The notes below the pieces were generated by a model that saw only the letters and a list, made by a program, of their open reading frames with translations, had not been told where the DNA came from and made no database searches. 64,000 nt of DNA from Mallotus nudiflorus (Eukaryota; Streptophyta; Magnoliopsida; Malpighiales; Euphorbiaceae), in assembly GCA_947683625.1 (NCBI GenBank), contig CANTUR010000279.1:2016501-2080500 (forward strand), read 5' to 3'. Made by a program: the position numbers and the translations under genes. Every line of letters starts with the position of its first letter. Position 1 is the first letter of the stretch. Below are positions 33,011-44,164 of the stretch, in pieces.

Positions 33011-36000
33011 TGGGTTATTGGTACAAAAAAATTTAAAATGTTTGTAATTTTTTTATAATTTTATTTCAACTTTTAACATTTCATAAAAATATTTTAATTT
33101 AATTAATTATTTATAATATTAGCACAAATATGTATTTTGATCGAAATTAAAAAAAAATAGTACACAAGATATTTAGATATAATCAGTTGTATTTTTTAAA
33201 AAATTTTAACTAAAATATAAATTGTGCTAAAATTATAAATTAATTAAATTAGAATTTTTTTAAAAACTTTTTAAAAGTTAAACTAAATTTATTGAAAATC
33301 ATAAACGTTATGTTTTTTAAGTACCAAAGCGCCAGTTTTTTCCCTGTTAATTTCTTCTTTGATGGTAAGCAAAGGAGGCATGGTGTTTTTGCCAACAAAT
33401 TTTAGTTAAGTTGGTATACACACGCTATTAATTGCAACAAGTTTGACTACTGACATTAGTTCAGTTGGCATCCACAGTGCAAATATTTGCAAGGTATAAA
33501 GCGTCATGACTTCAACGGCAGAATAAAGACGAAGATTGAGGAGGTAGAATTTTTCTAGTTTATTTATTTATTTTTCTCTTCTTTCAAATTTTATTGTAAT
33601 ATGATCTTTTGATTGAGGGATACAATCGCTTATTTTTGGCAGTTAAGCTTCCCTCATTGTTTGTCGTCTAAAATCTCAAATAAATAATGGATGAGTGAGC
33701 CTATTTCCCATTATCTTAATTTCATAATATCCTTCGTAACTATTATAAAATAGATAATATTATATTTTCCAAGCAATACATAATTCTCTACTACCCTTTC
33801 TCTATGTCATTGACATGTGAACGCTGTCAAATCAAAAGCTTGTACTACATTTGTTTTGTTTTTGTTTTTTTTTTTTTTTTCTAATTTTGTTATCGGTGTT
33901 CGCATTCTTTTGATTTAGACGAATTGGTGTTCCAAGTTTTGGCGGTATCCCCTCTTAAAATTTAACACTCTCAATTAGAGTCTAATAATGAAAATAATTT
34001 ATGAAAATAACAGGAATGCATGTTGATCTTTCTTTAGACTATGAAAACCTTAAACCTAAATTTTTCTCATTTTTTTGGAGCCTTGAACGAGTTGAACTAG
34101 ATATTTAGGTCCAAAAACTGAACATTGACTTAGTGAATCAAGATTCGAATTATTGAACTAAACACCTGAATTAATGACTTCAACACTTTGGATAGCCACC
34201 ATGCATGTGAGTAACTATTTGAGTATGTAGTTTATTGAATCGATGCACAGTTCATTGAATTGGAGAGTGGTTCGTTGAATCGATGATTGATTTGATGAAT
34301 CGGGCCCTTGATTCACCTCTTTGGATCCTAAAAACTCAACTAGAAGAAGCCTCGAGTGACCTGGTGAGCCCCCGAATGAGCGGGCGTGCATGGCCACGCG
34401 TGTGACTAAGCATGTCCTGTGTAATGAGGTGAAGAAGGAGCCCCAATGGGCAATGCGCCCTTAGAGGACATTATCAACCTTAAGGGTATAAACGAATATA
34501 AAGTATATCACAGGACCAACTCAAGGGTATTCGTGGCTCTAGACAAAAATTCATTATTATTTTTTAGATTTAAAATTATCAATTAATTATTATTTTTAGA
34601 TATTAATTATTTCCTGCTATTAAAATTAAATAAATTAAAAAATAATTTGATATTAACATCAATGTTGGGTCCTAACTTAAAAGAGAAAATTTTTTAAATT
34701 TTTCAACTAAAAAATTATACGTGTATTTAATTTATTATATTGAAAGTATGAAGCACTTAATTAAATTTTGTTGAGAGAGGGTGAATATATAAATTTTAAA
34801 GGATTATAATAAAATTTAATTGGTTAAAAGGAGTTAGTGGCCTCTCCTTGTCCATTTTCTCCCTAGTTTTTGCTTTAATTAGCACATAATAAATTTTTAA
34901 AAATCTTTTGAATCTAAAAATAAAAATAAAATTATCTAGTACATGATTAAATTGAAAAATTAAAAAAATACAATATAAAAAAGATATATAAATTAAAACT
35001 ATAAATTTATTTATATTTACTTTTAATACCATTGAATAAAATTTATTTTACATATTTAATAGTAATTATTTAAAAAAATAAATTTTATTTTACAATAGAG
35101 TGACTATTTCAAAAAAAAATACAATAAAATAAGTAATTATTTAAAATAAATTTTTAGTATATATATATATATATATATATATATAGGCATAGGTCTCAGT
35201 GAATTATGCCTAAAGCCGGGTCTAGTATATCATGGCAACTAAGGTATAAATGAATGACAAAGTATATCAAATGACACTTTAGTAAATATGAATAAATATT
35301 ATATATTTATATTTATGAAGTGTAATGGATGGAAAATAATGATGTTTCCTCCTTGTAACCTTCAAGGTGCTCCTTATGCTCTTTAAGAGGGTACTTTTGG
35401 TGTAAGCTCTCCACAATCCCTGAGGCTTGTATGTATGTTTGATGACACATCCTTAAGTGAGCTCCTTAGTTGAGAAGTTAGGCGACAGACATTAAGTTCA
35501 GGAAAAGAGAAAATTTGGTGTCCCCATAGAGAATAAGCTTTATAGACACTACGAGGTTATGGTGCTCGTAATGTGTGTTCTCCTAGGCCTGAGGTTAGAA
35601 TATACCTAACGTGATGCAATAGTATATAGGGGAATTATGAGACATATATGGGACTTGAGTGTATGTAGGAATTATAAGGCAAATGCAAGACTCAAGGCTA
35701 ACGTTGAGACCTAAATATATATGTAAATTAGAAGGTGAGCATGAGTATTAAACATATGTGGGAACAAGGAAACAACAATAGCATTGAACATGCAAGGATG
35801 GTTGGGTTCACCAACACTTGAAATAAGATAGGGGCACCCAAAATAAGATTGGAAGCATGTTTATAAGTCTTGGCTAGCTTAAACATAGGAAAGTTTAGGT
35901 GCCACATGGGTCAAATGTTAGGCTAGAATGAGGACCATAACATCATGTGCACATCCATAAGTGGGGCGCATGAAGATGCATGCTTAAGCATGCGCTTGCA

Positions 36001-36092
36001 CACATATGTCTACACAAGCGCTCTGAAGTTGCCATGTGCTCAGCCCGCGCAGATGTGCACAAAAAATCCCTGACTTTTCCTATGTCTATAAA
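33011..36092. other. Unassigned intergenic DNA
   Basis: No gene is supported. It holds AT-rich DNA, degenerate copies of a 'gttcattgaattgg / ttgaatcgatg' motif near 34230-34310, a (TA)n run at 35158-35186, and GC-richer text with alternating purine-pyrimidine stretches at 34380-34420 and 35940-36060. Confidence 0.5.
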
Positions 36093-39051
36093 TGTAATAA
36101 TATGAATTTTATAAATTAAATTATTAGTTGCAATGTTAATAATAATTTTTATTTTATATTATTTTATTAAATTGTGATAATTGATTATTTGTGAAATTAA
36201 GTAAATTTTCAGTGTTATTATTTATTTCATTAAATATGACATCGTTGTTGTTGTTGTTGTTGTTGTTGTTATTATTATTATTATTATTATTATTAAATTA
36301 TGGATTTTAATGAGTAAATTTAAATTATAGTTATTGAAATATTAATAAATTAAATAAATAAATTTTATTTGTATTTTATTATTTTTCCCCACTTTTTCTT
36401 TTCCCTCCCCTCCTTTTTCTTTCCTTTCTTTTCTTTTTTCTCCTTTCTTTCCTTTCTTCTTTTCCCTCCTTCCCGTTTTCTTCATCTTCTCCTCTGGTTC
36501 TGACAGCCACCCAGTGCACAACCACACCAACAACAACATGCAGAACCACTCTCTCCACATCGTCGCCCCACCTTACGCCACATCCAGCTACAGCAGCCAT
36601 CGTCCGGTAGTCCTCCTTGCGTGCGATCTCTTGGTTCAGCCAAAAAGAGGGAGTGAAGACTGGTGCAATTCTGGCTAGCATTTTGGCCAAGTTTAGGCTC
36701 AATTGAAGCTTTCAACTTGGACTTTGATAATCCTTGGTCGATTTTGAGAAATTCAATCGGTAACAACTCCAATTTCTCAAATTTTAATTTTGGGTATTTT
36801 TGTTTAATTATGAATTTGAATGACAATTTGATTTTATTTGTTATTGATTCTTTAGAACAGATAATGTGGATGCTGTAAGGTTTCCGAAAATAATTTTTAC
36901 GAATTTTTTGAATTCCTAGGGTCTCAGGTTATTTTTCATGACATTGTTCCCGAGCTCAAATTTTTTTTATATTTTTAATAAATTCTAATAATTATTTTAA
37001 GTAAGTTTTGTTAAAGAAGTTTATTAAAATTATGTACCAAATTTTTATTATAAATTTCCAAATGTTTATGTTGAAAATGAATTGTTGGAAAAACAAGTAT
37101 AAATTAGTAAATTTTATATTTTAATTGAAATTATTGTGAAATATTATGTTTTGGATAATTTTTGAGTAATAAATAATATTAAAATAATTTTTATGAATTA
37201 ATTTCTATTTCTAGCTATTTATTAGTAATTATCAAAATAATATCCGAATAAAAATTGTATTTATGATTTTTAAGATTTGAATGAGTTTTTGGTTACTTAA
37301 TTATAAATATGAATAATTTAAATGATTATCGATAATTAAATGCTATTTAATTTTGAAAATTAGAATAATGGCATTTATAATATAATTTGATTATTAATGT
37401 GGATTTTATTATTTATTTTGTAAATAAATATCTTTTATGCTTTTATTGTGTAAATAAATTAATTTTGGTATTTAAATGGAAATTTTATTGTTTATAATTT
37501 GTGATTTGTGAAATTGGTTCTCGGTTGGGCATAAAGTGTAATTTGGGGGCCCAACCTGAGATTTGGAGTTGTTGTTGGTATTTGAAGTGTTTTTCTATGC
37601 ATGATTGACTTTACTTTTGTAGAGAGATGTCCGTTTTACATAAAAGACTTTGCCAAATTTTTGATAGATTTCTCGTAAAACTTGACATTGGGTCGAGTTT
37701 AGTGGAGTTGTATTCTTAATCAAGTCTCTCTTTAGAAATCTAGAATTTATAGGATTTTCAGTTTTAATTCCAATTTTTTTATTTTTATTTCTTTTCTTTA
37801 GTCGTACCTCCAGTCGAGTCGATAGGTCGGGGTCGAGCGTGATTGCGTAGAGGAGTGCATTCGACCTGTAAGTTAATAACTAAACTGTGTATAGAATATT
37901 TTATATTCAAATATAAATTCATTGATTATGAAAAAAAGGTAAATTTAATAAAAGAATTATATTATTATATTGAAAAAAGCTTGGATTAAATTCTCTTATT
38001 ATTTGCTATGGTTATATAAGAATGTTTATATTAAATTTTCATATGATTAGTTAATTGTTATTTTATTGTAATTTTCCTTGTTTTATTTACTCTTATTTAT
38101 TTTAAAATGAACTACGGTAGAACAAGCTACCTGATGGGTTTCATCAGGATCGTGTGCACACCGGTAGGATTGAGAGTGAGTGTTGGTGGTTATAAGGTTC
38201 AATGATGCTTTGCTCTCGAGCATGATTTTGTAAGATTGTATATAAGGCTTAGTGATGCTTTATTCTCGAGCGTGATTTATAATTTATTGGGGCCGATAGC
38301 TTGATGATGTTTTGTTCTCGGGAACTGCCAGTAAATATTGGTTTAAGTGATTTGACTGTAGTTGGTAGCTCGGTCGATATTTTGCTCTCAGGAACCAGTA
38401 GTATTTAGATTATAAGAGAGCCGAAAGGCTATTAGAATTGTGGACTAGGGTTCTACCTTGTTTGCTTTTGAAAATGATTTAAGAAAGTTTATTATATTTA
38501 TATAGTATTTTATGATTTCAAATACTTTATTTTGGTAAAAAAGGATTTTAATAAATCAAATGTTTTAAATTTATAAATTATAAATTATATATTTTCATAA
38601 AATATATTTTTAAAGAGGATTTTCACACTATATACATTTCTTTTATTAACTTACTCAGTGAGGTTTGACTCTCCTCAATTATTTTTCAATATCTCGGGAG
38701 TCTTCAGTTAGTCTACCTACTTTACGTCAGGTTTTTTGTTCTCTGACTATTCTATATAGGTCTATATGACATGTATTATTATGTATTTGAAATCTAGAAC
38801 ACCGCAGTAGTAGTGTTAACTATTACGTTATATTTTATGAATTATTACCTATATTAAAGATTTGTATTAATATTAATTATTATGTTTCATTAAAGATTTC
38901 TTTGGATATTATGTTATTTGTGTTACTTATTTTATTTAATTATTGCTTATATTTTATTATAATTTTTCTTTAAGCCTTATTATGGGTTTTGGAAGCCTTA
39001 TGCTTTCCCATTCCCTATTGCCGGTCAAGTGCCCTTAGGTTCGGGTCTTCA
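36093..39051 (+). repeat. 5' LTR of the Tekay-type element
   Basis: About 2.96 kb. It starts TGTAATAATATG and ends near 'tcgggtcttca', just before the primer-binding site. Contains (TTG)n(TTA)n at 36241-36294, a CT-rich then GC-rich island at about 36390-36640, a weak donor-like GGTAAC at 36759-36764, the conserved module at 37606-37693 and the 'gatgctttgctctcgag' tandem repeats at 38165-38440. The start matches the remnant at 42888, which identifies it as an LTR pair. Confidence 0.85.
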
Positions 39052-39055
39052 AAAA

Positions 39056-39070
39056 GTTAGTATCAGAGTT
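39056..39070 (+). other. Degenerate primer-binding site
   Basis: TTAGTATCAGAGTTT follows the LTR end after a few bases. Plant gypsy and copia elements primed by initiator tRNA-Met have TGGTATCAGAGC here; two to three differences are present. Confidence 0.6.
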
Positions 39071-39213
39071 TTAGCTTATTTCATATGTGTTTTCAACTGT
39101 AAATGCCTATTTTTCATGAGATAATACGGTGATAGGTTGATAATTGTCACTTGTTGTCTTCCTTGTTTCTTGTATTCTACACATATGTAGTATCCTGGTT
39201 TTGTCTTGAAATT

Positions 39214-39233
39214 CATTTTGTGCCTCTTTTCAG
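39214..39233 (+). promoter_or_regulatory. Candidate splice acceptor just upstream of gag
   Basis: A pyrimidine-rich run ending TGCCTCTTTTCAG stops one base before the gag ATG (39235-39237). Together with donor-like GT sites at the ends of the GC islands inside the LTRs, this would fit removal of a leader intron. Inferred from consensus only. Confidence 0.4.
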
Positions 39234-39234
39234 A

Positions 39235-39435
39235 ATGAGGCGAGCGCGATCTGCTCCTGGTGCAGAAGCAACATTTAAGGAGAATTAGGATGAACAGACT
39301 TTTCAAGATGAAATTTCTCCTCCTTCCCCTCGTAGAGGTAGAGGCAGAGGTAGAGCTAGAGCAGCAGCAGCTCAGAGGCAAGAATAGAAGCAAGCAGAGC
39401 TTGAAATTCCAATAGATGACCTTGTAGCCTTTGTA
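39235..39435 (+). pseudogene. gag, N-terminal remnant
   Basis: Starts MRRARSAPGAEA and runs through an Arg/Gly/Ala-rich stretch (RRGRGRGRARAAAAQR) with in-frame stops. At about 39435 it passes straight into protease sequence, so the capsid and zinc-knuckle parts (present in the copy at 48.4-49.4 kb) are deleted. Without capsid the element cannot form its own particles. Confidence 0.65.
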
Positions 39436-39825
39436 GTGGGTATGGCAGGTATTCTTCTAGTATGTTACTTTGATGCTAGAGTCTTGTTTGATCTGGGTGC
39501 TTTGCACTCTTTTTTGTCTCATACGTTTGCTTTTAGAGTAACATGTCAACCTTTCAAGTTGTTGATTCCTTTATTTGTAGTGACTCCACTTAGTGACGAG
39601 TTAGAAACATATGTGTTCTTTCCATCTTTTCTAGTATTGGTGGAAGGTAGAGAGTTGTTATCAGATCTAGTTTTGCTAGATGTGATTGATTTCAATGTGA
39701 TTTTGGGAATGGATTGGTTGGCACAGTATTATGCTATGGTAGACTATCGAGAGAAGGAAGTAATTTTTAGAATTTTGATTGATGAAGAATTCATATTCAT
39801 AGGTGATAAGAGTTCAATGCCTTAG
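39436..39825 (+). pseudogene. Tekay-type protease region
   Basis: A 130-codon open stretch with the retropepsin-like block VLFDLGALHSF (D-x-G in place of the usual catalytic D-S/T-G) and a second block NVILGMDWLA. It aligns with 49386-49673, which reads LFDPCVSH at the first block. It would process the polyprotein; the fused gag remnant in front makes normal production unlikely. Confidence 0.8.
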
Positions 39826-39959
39826 CATATTATTTCTGCGATCACAATTAGGAAGATGCTTAGAAGAGATTGTCAAGACTACTTAATTGAGGTAAAAGAT
39901 ATACAAGTAAATAAGGGGGCAGTTGAAAAGGTGCTAGTGGTGTGTGAGTTTTTAGATGT

Positions 39960-40720
39960 TTTTTTCTAAGAATTGTCAAGCTTGCCACCAGACAGGGAGA
40001 TAGAATTTTGCATCAATGTAGCGCCTGGTACATATCCTATCTCTATGCCAAAATATAGAATGGTGCTTACAAAGTTGATAGAGCTGAGAGAGCAGTTGTA
40101 AGAATTGCTTGATAAATGTTTTATCAGGCCTAGCACATCTCCTTGGGGTACTCCAGTGTTATTTGTGAAGAAGAAGGATGGTAGTCTTCGAGTCTGTTCG
40201 ACTGCAAATAGTTAAACAAAGTCAATATTAAGAACAAGTATTCACTCCTAAGGATTGATGATTTGTTTGACCAGTTGCAAGGAGCTCGATGTTTCTCTAA
40301 AATTGACTTATGGTATGGGTATCATAAATTGAGGATTAGAGGTGGAGATGTACCCAAGACTGCATTTCGGACAAGGTATGGCCATTATGAATTCTTGGTG
40401 ATGTCCTTTGGGTTGACTAATGTCCCAGCAGCCTTTATGGACTTGATGAACATGGTGTTTAGGCCATTCTTGGATCGATTTATGATTTTATTTATTGATG
40501 ATATTCTGGTATATTCCAAAAGTAAGGCAGAACATGCAATACATTTGAGATTGGTGCTTTAGACTCTAAAAGAGCACCACTTGTATGCCAAGTTTTCAAA
40601 GTGTGAATTCTAGTTGGATCAAGTGGCATTCTTAGGCCATGTAGTATCCAAAGACGGCATACAAGTGGATCCAGGAAAATAGAAGCTATTATAGAGTGGC
40701 CAAGACCCACATCAGTCATG
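39960..40720 (+). pseudogene. Tekay-type reverse transcriptase (decayed)
   Basis: Text from SSLPPDREIEF near 39973 through KKDGSLRVC and the open stretch 40263-40562 gives a gypsy reverse transcriptase with FSKIDLWYGYHKL, TAFRTRYGHYEF, MSFGLTN and the catalytic FIDDILVYS box near 40485-40512. Stops at 40099-40101, 40560-40562 and 40611-40613 stand where the third copy has CAA, CAG and TGG, and a frameshift follows near 40670. Inactive. Confidence 0.85.
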
Positions 40721-41344
40721 GAAGTAAGGAGTTTTTTAGGTTTAGTTGGCTATTATATGAGATTTATGAAGGATTTCTCCAAGATTCCTATATCTTTGAC
40801 AAGACTAACCTAGAAGAATGCTAAGTTTGTGTGGATAGACAAATATGAGGAGCACTTTTAGTTGCTTAAGGATTTGTTGAATTTGACTTTAGTGTTGACT
40901 TTGCCTTTTGGGAATGAAGGGTATACAGTGTATTATGATGCTTCCTGAGTAGGATTGGCTTGTGTGTTAATGTAGAATGGAAGAGTGGTTGCTTATGCTT
41001 CAAGGCAATTAAAGAAGCACAAGCAAAATTGTCCTACTCATGACTTGGAAATGGTAGTTGTAGTGTTTGCACTAAAGATTTGGAGGCATTACCTATACGA
41101 TGTGACTTATGAAATATACACCGACCACAAGAGCCTAAAGTACATATTCCAACATAAAGATCTAAATCTAAGGCAGAGAAGATGGATGGAACTTCTAAAG
41201 GACTATAATTATTCTATTTTGTACCATTTAGGCAAAGCAAATGTAGTTGCAGATGCATTGAGCAGAAAGTCCACAAGCAGCCTTGCACACATCAGTACAA
41301 AGAGGAGGCCAATTGTTAAAGAGATGCATGAGTTGATCGACTAA
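40720..41344 (+). pseudogene. Tekay-type RNase H (decayed)
   Basis: Connection and RNase H domain. The open stretch 40985-41344 has VAYASRQLKKHKQN, YTDHKSLKYIFQ and HLGKANVVADALSRK, all hallmarks of plant gypsy RNase H. It would degrade RNA in the RNA-DNA hybrid. Upstream frames contain stops (for example near 40812 and 40948). Confidence 0.85.
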
Positions 41345-42290
41345 GGGTTGCAGTTTAAGGTGACTAAGAAATGCATCCTTACTCGGTTCAAAGTACGATC
41401 AGTATACTTGGATCAAGTTAAAGTAGCTCAGAGAAGGGACCCATAATTTCAAAAGATCATGTTTGAAGTACAACAAGGTAGGTCCATTGGATTTATTATT
41501 GATAATGAAGTTATGCTGCATTTGGGTACTTGGTTATGTGTGCCAGATGTGGATGAGTTGAGAAAAGAAATCATGGAAGAGGCATATTTTTTTGCTTACA
41601 GTGTTCATCTAGGTTCTACCAAGATGTATCATGACTTGAAAGATATATATTAGTGGAATGGAATGAAAAAGGATATTGCAGAATTTGTATCCAAATGTCT
41701 CACTTGTTAGCAGGTGAAGCTAGAGCACCAAAGGCTCGCATGATTATTACAGCCATTACCTATCCCATAGTGGAAGTGGGATACGATTACTATGGATTTT
41801 GTGACTAGATTTCCTTGTACTACTGGTGGTTATAATGCTATTTGGGTGATAGTTGACAGGCTAACTAAGTCAGTACACTTTTTTCCAATTAAGAAGACAT
41901 ACTCTACTGACAGATTAGCTAGATTGTATGTTAACAGAATTATTTGCCTTCATAGGGTACCAATGAGTACAGTGTTTAATAGAGGAGTTACTTTTACTTC
42001 AGTCTTCTAGCAAAAATTAGATAAGGCATTAGGTACAAGACTTGATTTCAGCATAGCATTTCATCCTCAAACAGACGATCAGTTAGAAAGGACCATTTAA
42101 ACCCTGGAGGATATGTTGAGGATGTGTGTAATGGACTTTGGTGGTCAATAGGACATATATTTTCCATTGATTGAATTTACATATAACAATAGTTATCATG
42201 CAAGTATTGATATAGCTCCATATGAAGCACTATATGGTAGAAAGTGTAGATCACCATTGTGTTAGAAAGTTGGAGAAAGATAATTGACAT
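41345..42290 (+). pseudogene. Tekay-type integrase (decayed)
   Basis: The zinc-binding end (HLGSTKMYHDLK, then CLTC) is at about 41600-41710. The core at 41780-42110 has TITMDFVTRFP (first catalytic Asp), then TVFNRGVTF where family members have SDRG, so the second catalytic Asp appears replaced by Asn, and HPQTDDQLERTI with the Glu. Stops follow at several sites. The D-to-N change could be another C-to-T type decay on the opposite strand. Confidence 0.8.
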
Positions 42291-42810
42291 GTCGAGAATT
42301 GGTGCAGATTACTTTTCAGAAGGTTCCCATTATTCAACAACAGTTGTGGACAGCTTTCAGCAGACAAAAGAGTTATGCATATCCCAAAGGAAGGATGTGT
42401 CCTTTTCCGTTAGAGATATGGTGTTTCTGAAAGTGTCTCCAATGAAGGGGGTTATAAGGTTTGGTAAGAAGGATAAATTAGCCCCGAGATACATTAGACC
42501 TTTTGAGATACATTCAAGATTTGGAGAAGTAGCTTATAGATTAGTGTTGACACCTAAATTATCTCGAATTCACCAAGTGTTCTATGTATCTATGCTGAGG
42601 AAGTATGTTCATGATCCTTCTCACGTTCTTCAGCCTCAGATAGTAGAGCTCAATGAAGATCTGTCATATGAGGAATATCTTGTGGCGATTGTGGATCTCC
42701 AAGTTTGTCAGCTTCACACTAAGGAGATCCCGATAGTGAAGGTGTTATGGACCAACCACACAACAGAGGACTGCACGTGGGAGATGGAGCCAATGATGCA
42801 GGTGGCATAA
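42291..42810 (+). pseudogene. Tekay-type integrase tail with chromodomain-like end
   Basis: An open stretch from 42259 to 42810. It contains DMVFLKVSPMKGVIRFGKK (the GPF/Y-type module of gypsy integrase tails) and ends with a chromodomain-like segment (YEEYLVAIVDLQ, VKVLWTNHTTEDCTWE) characteristic of chromoviruses, which use it to direct insertion to marked chromatin. This is the best-preserved part of the element. Confidence 0.8.
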
Positions 42811-42875
42811 TCCTATCTTTTTCATTAAAATTTTATATCTTTTATTTATAAAAAATTCAAGGACAATTTTTTTTA

Positions 42876-43050
42876 AAGGGGAAAGACTATAATAATCTGA
42901 GTTTTTATAAATTAATTTAGGAAATTAAATTATGAGATTTGCAAGGTTAATAATTATTTTTATTTTATATTATTTTAGTAAATTTTGATAATTGATTATT
43001 CGTTAAATCAAGTAAATTTTCAGTGTTATTATTTATTTCATTAAATATGG
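42876..43050 (+). repeat. Polypurine tract and truncated 3' LTR start
   Basis: AAAGGGGAAAG lies just before TATAATAATCTGAG (42888), which aligns with the 5' LTR start TGTAATAATATGAA. The following 150 bases match 36105-36240 closely ('gtaaattttcagtgttatta'). The LTR is lost at the repeat that begins near 43050. Confidence 0.8.
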
Positions 43051-43051
43051 C

Positions 43052-43104
<53 letters not shown>

Positions 43105-43140
43105 CATAATCATAATCATAATAATAATAATAATAATAAT

Positions 43141-43236
<96 letters not shown>

Positions 43237-43345
43237 AATAATAATAATAATAAAGATCTCAATAATAATAAAAGTAGTACCAATAATAATAATAATAAGG
43301 ATGATGATGATGATAATAAAATAATAATAACAACAATAACAACAA
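43050..43345. repeat. Palindromic (TAA)n/(TTA)n compound microsatellite
   Basis: Runs of TAA, then TTA, then TAA again, with short ATC and GATGAT interruptions. Because TAA and TTA runs are reverse complements, the block can fold on itself. It lies exactly between the starts of two oppositely oriented LTRs. Apparent Asn- or Ile-only open frames here are low-complexity artefacts. Confidence 0.9.
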
Positions 43346-43633
43346 TAATAAATAATTATATTAATAACCATATAAATTTGGGTTATTACATTCTCCCCCC
43401 CCCCCCCCCCCCTTAAAGAAAATTCATCCTCAAATTTTACATCAATATTGAAATATAAAAGGGTATCAGCTCTGCATATCAGCCTCCATTGCCCAAGTGC
43501 AATCTTCCATTACATGGTTGCTCCATAATACTTTCACCATAGGAATTTCTTTGGTACGCAGTTGGTGCAGTTGTCGATCCATGATCACCATTGGGTACTC
43601 TTTATAAGTCAAATCTTCATTGAGCTCCACTAT

Positions 43634-43858
43634 CTAAGGCTGAAGAACATGTGAAGAATCAGAGATGTACTTTCTCAACATAGAGACATGAAACATTGGA
43701 TGAATCAGTGACAACTTTGGTGGCATCATCACCAACCTATAAGCCAGATTGCCAACTCTTGAGCAAATCTCAAAGGGTCTGATATACCTTGGAACTAACT
43801 TAACCTTCTTACTAAATCTCATTACGCCTTTCATTAGAGACACCTTGAGAAACGCCAT
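43634..43858 (-). pseudogene. Integrase tail of the inverted gypsy copy
   Basis: A 75-codon open stretch aligned with 42420-42645: MAFLKVSLMKGVMRF, LVPRYIRPFEI and HPMFHVSMLRKY. A stop then precedes the chromodomain-like part, which remains readable in the complement of about 43450-43630. Confidence 0.8.
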
Positions 43859-44164
43859 GTCTTTAATAGAAAATGCTACATCTTTCCTCCGAGGATTATA
43901 ATAGCTTTTTTGTCAATTAAGAGTTGTCTTTAATCTTTGTTGGATGAGAGGAACTTTCCCGGAAGCCACTTGTACTAATTTTGGACCTGTTATCTGTCTC
44001 TCTCTAACTTCCTAACACAAAGGTGATCTACACTTCCTTCCATACAACGCTTCACATAGAGCAATTCCAATACTTGCATGATAATTATTGTTATATGCAA
44101 AATTTAATCAAAGGCAAGTGTAGATTTCATTAACCATCAATATGTATCCTTTAAATTATGATAC

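Larger units (their letters stand above)
36093..43050 (+). mobile_element. Tekay/Del-type Ty3/gypsy retrotransposon, decayed, 3' LTR truncated
   Basis: A 5' LTR (36093-39051) is followed by a degenerate TTAGTATCAGAG primer-binding site (matches the initiator-methionine tRNA type TGGTATCAGAGC at most positions), a gag start, protease, reverse transcriptase, RNase H, integrase, a C-terminal chromodomain-like segment, a polypurine tract (42876-42886) and the start of a 3' LTR at 42888. The right boundary is approximate: the 3' LTR dissolves into the TAA/TTA palindrome at 43050-43345. Most of gag is missing. The flank before the 5' LTR is ATAAA, but the matching TSD is lost. Many stops interrupt pol. 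Confidence 0.85.

Noticed and set aside
36379..36826. Overlapping minus-strand ORFs rich in Lys, Arg and Glu
   Set aside because: They are the complement of the CT-rich/GC-rich island of the 5' LTR and show no conserved frame.
43033..43371. Minus-strand open frame of Asn/Ile runs
   Set aside because: It is the translation of a TAA/TTA microsatellite; composition alone makes it open.
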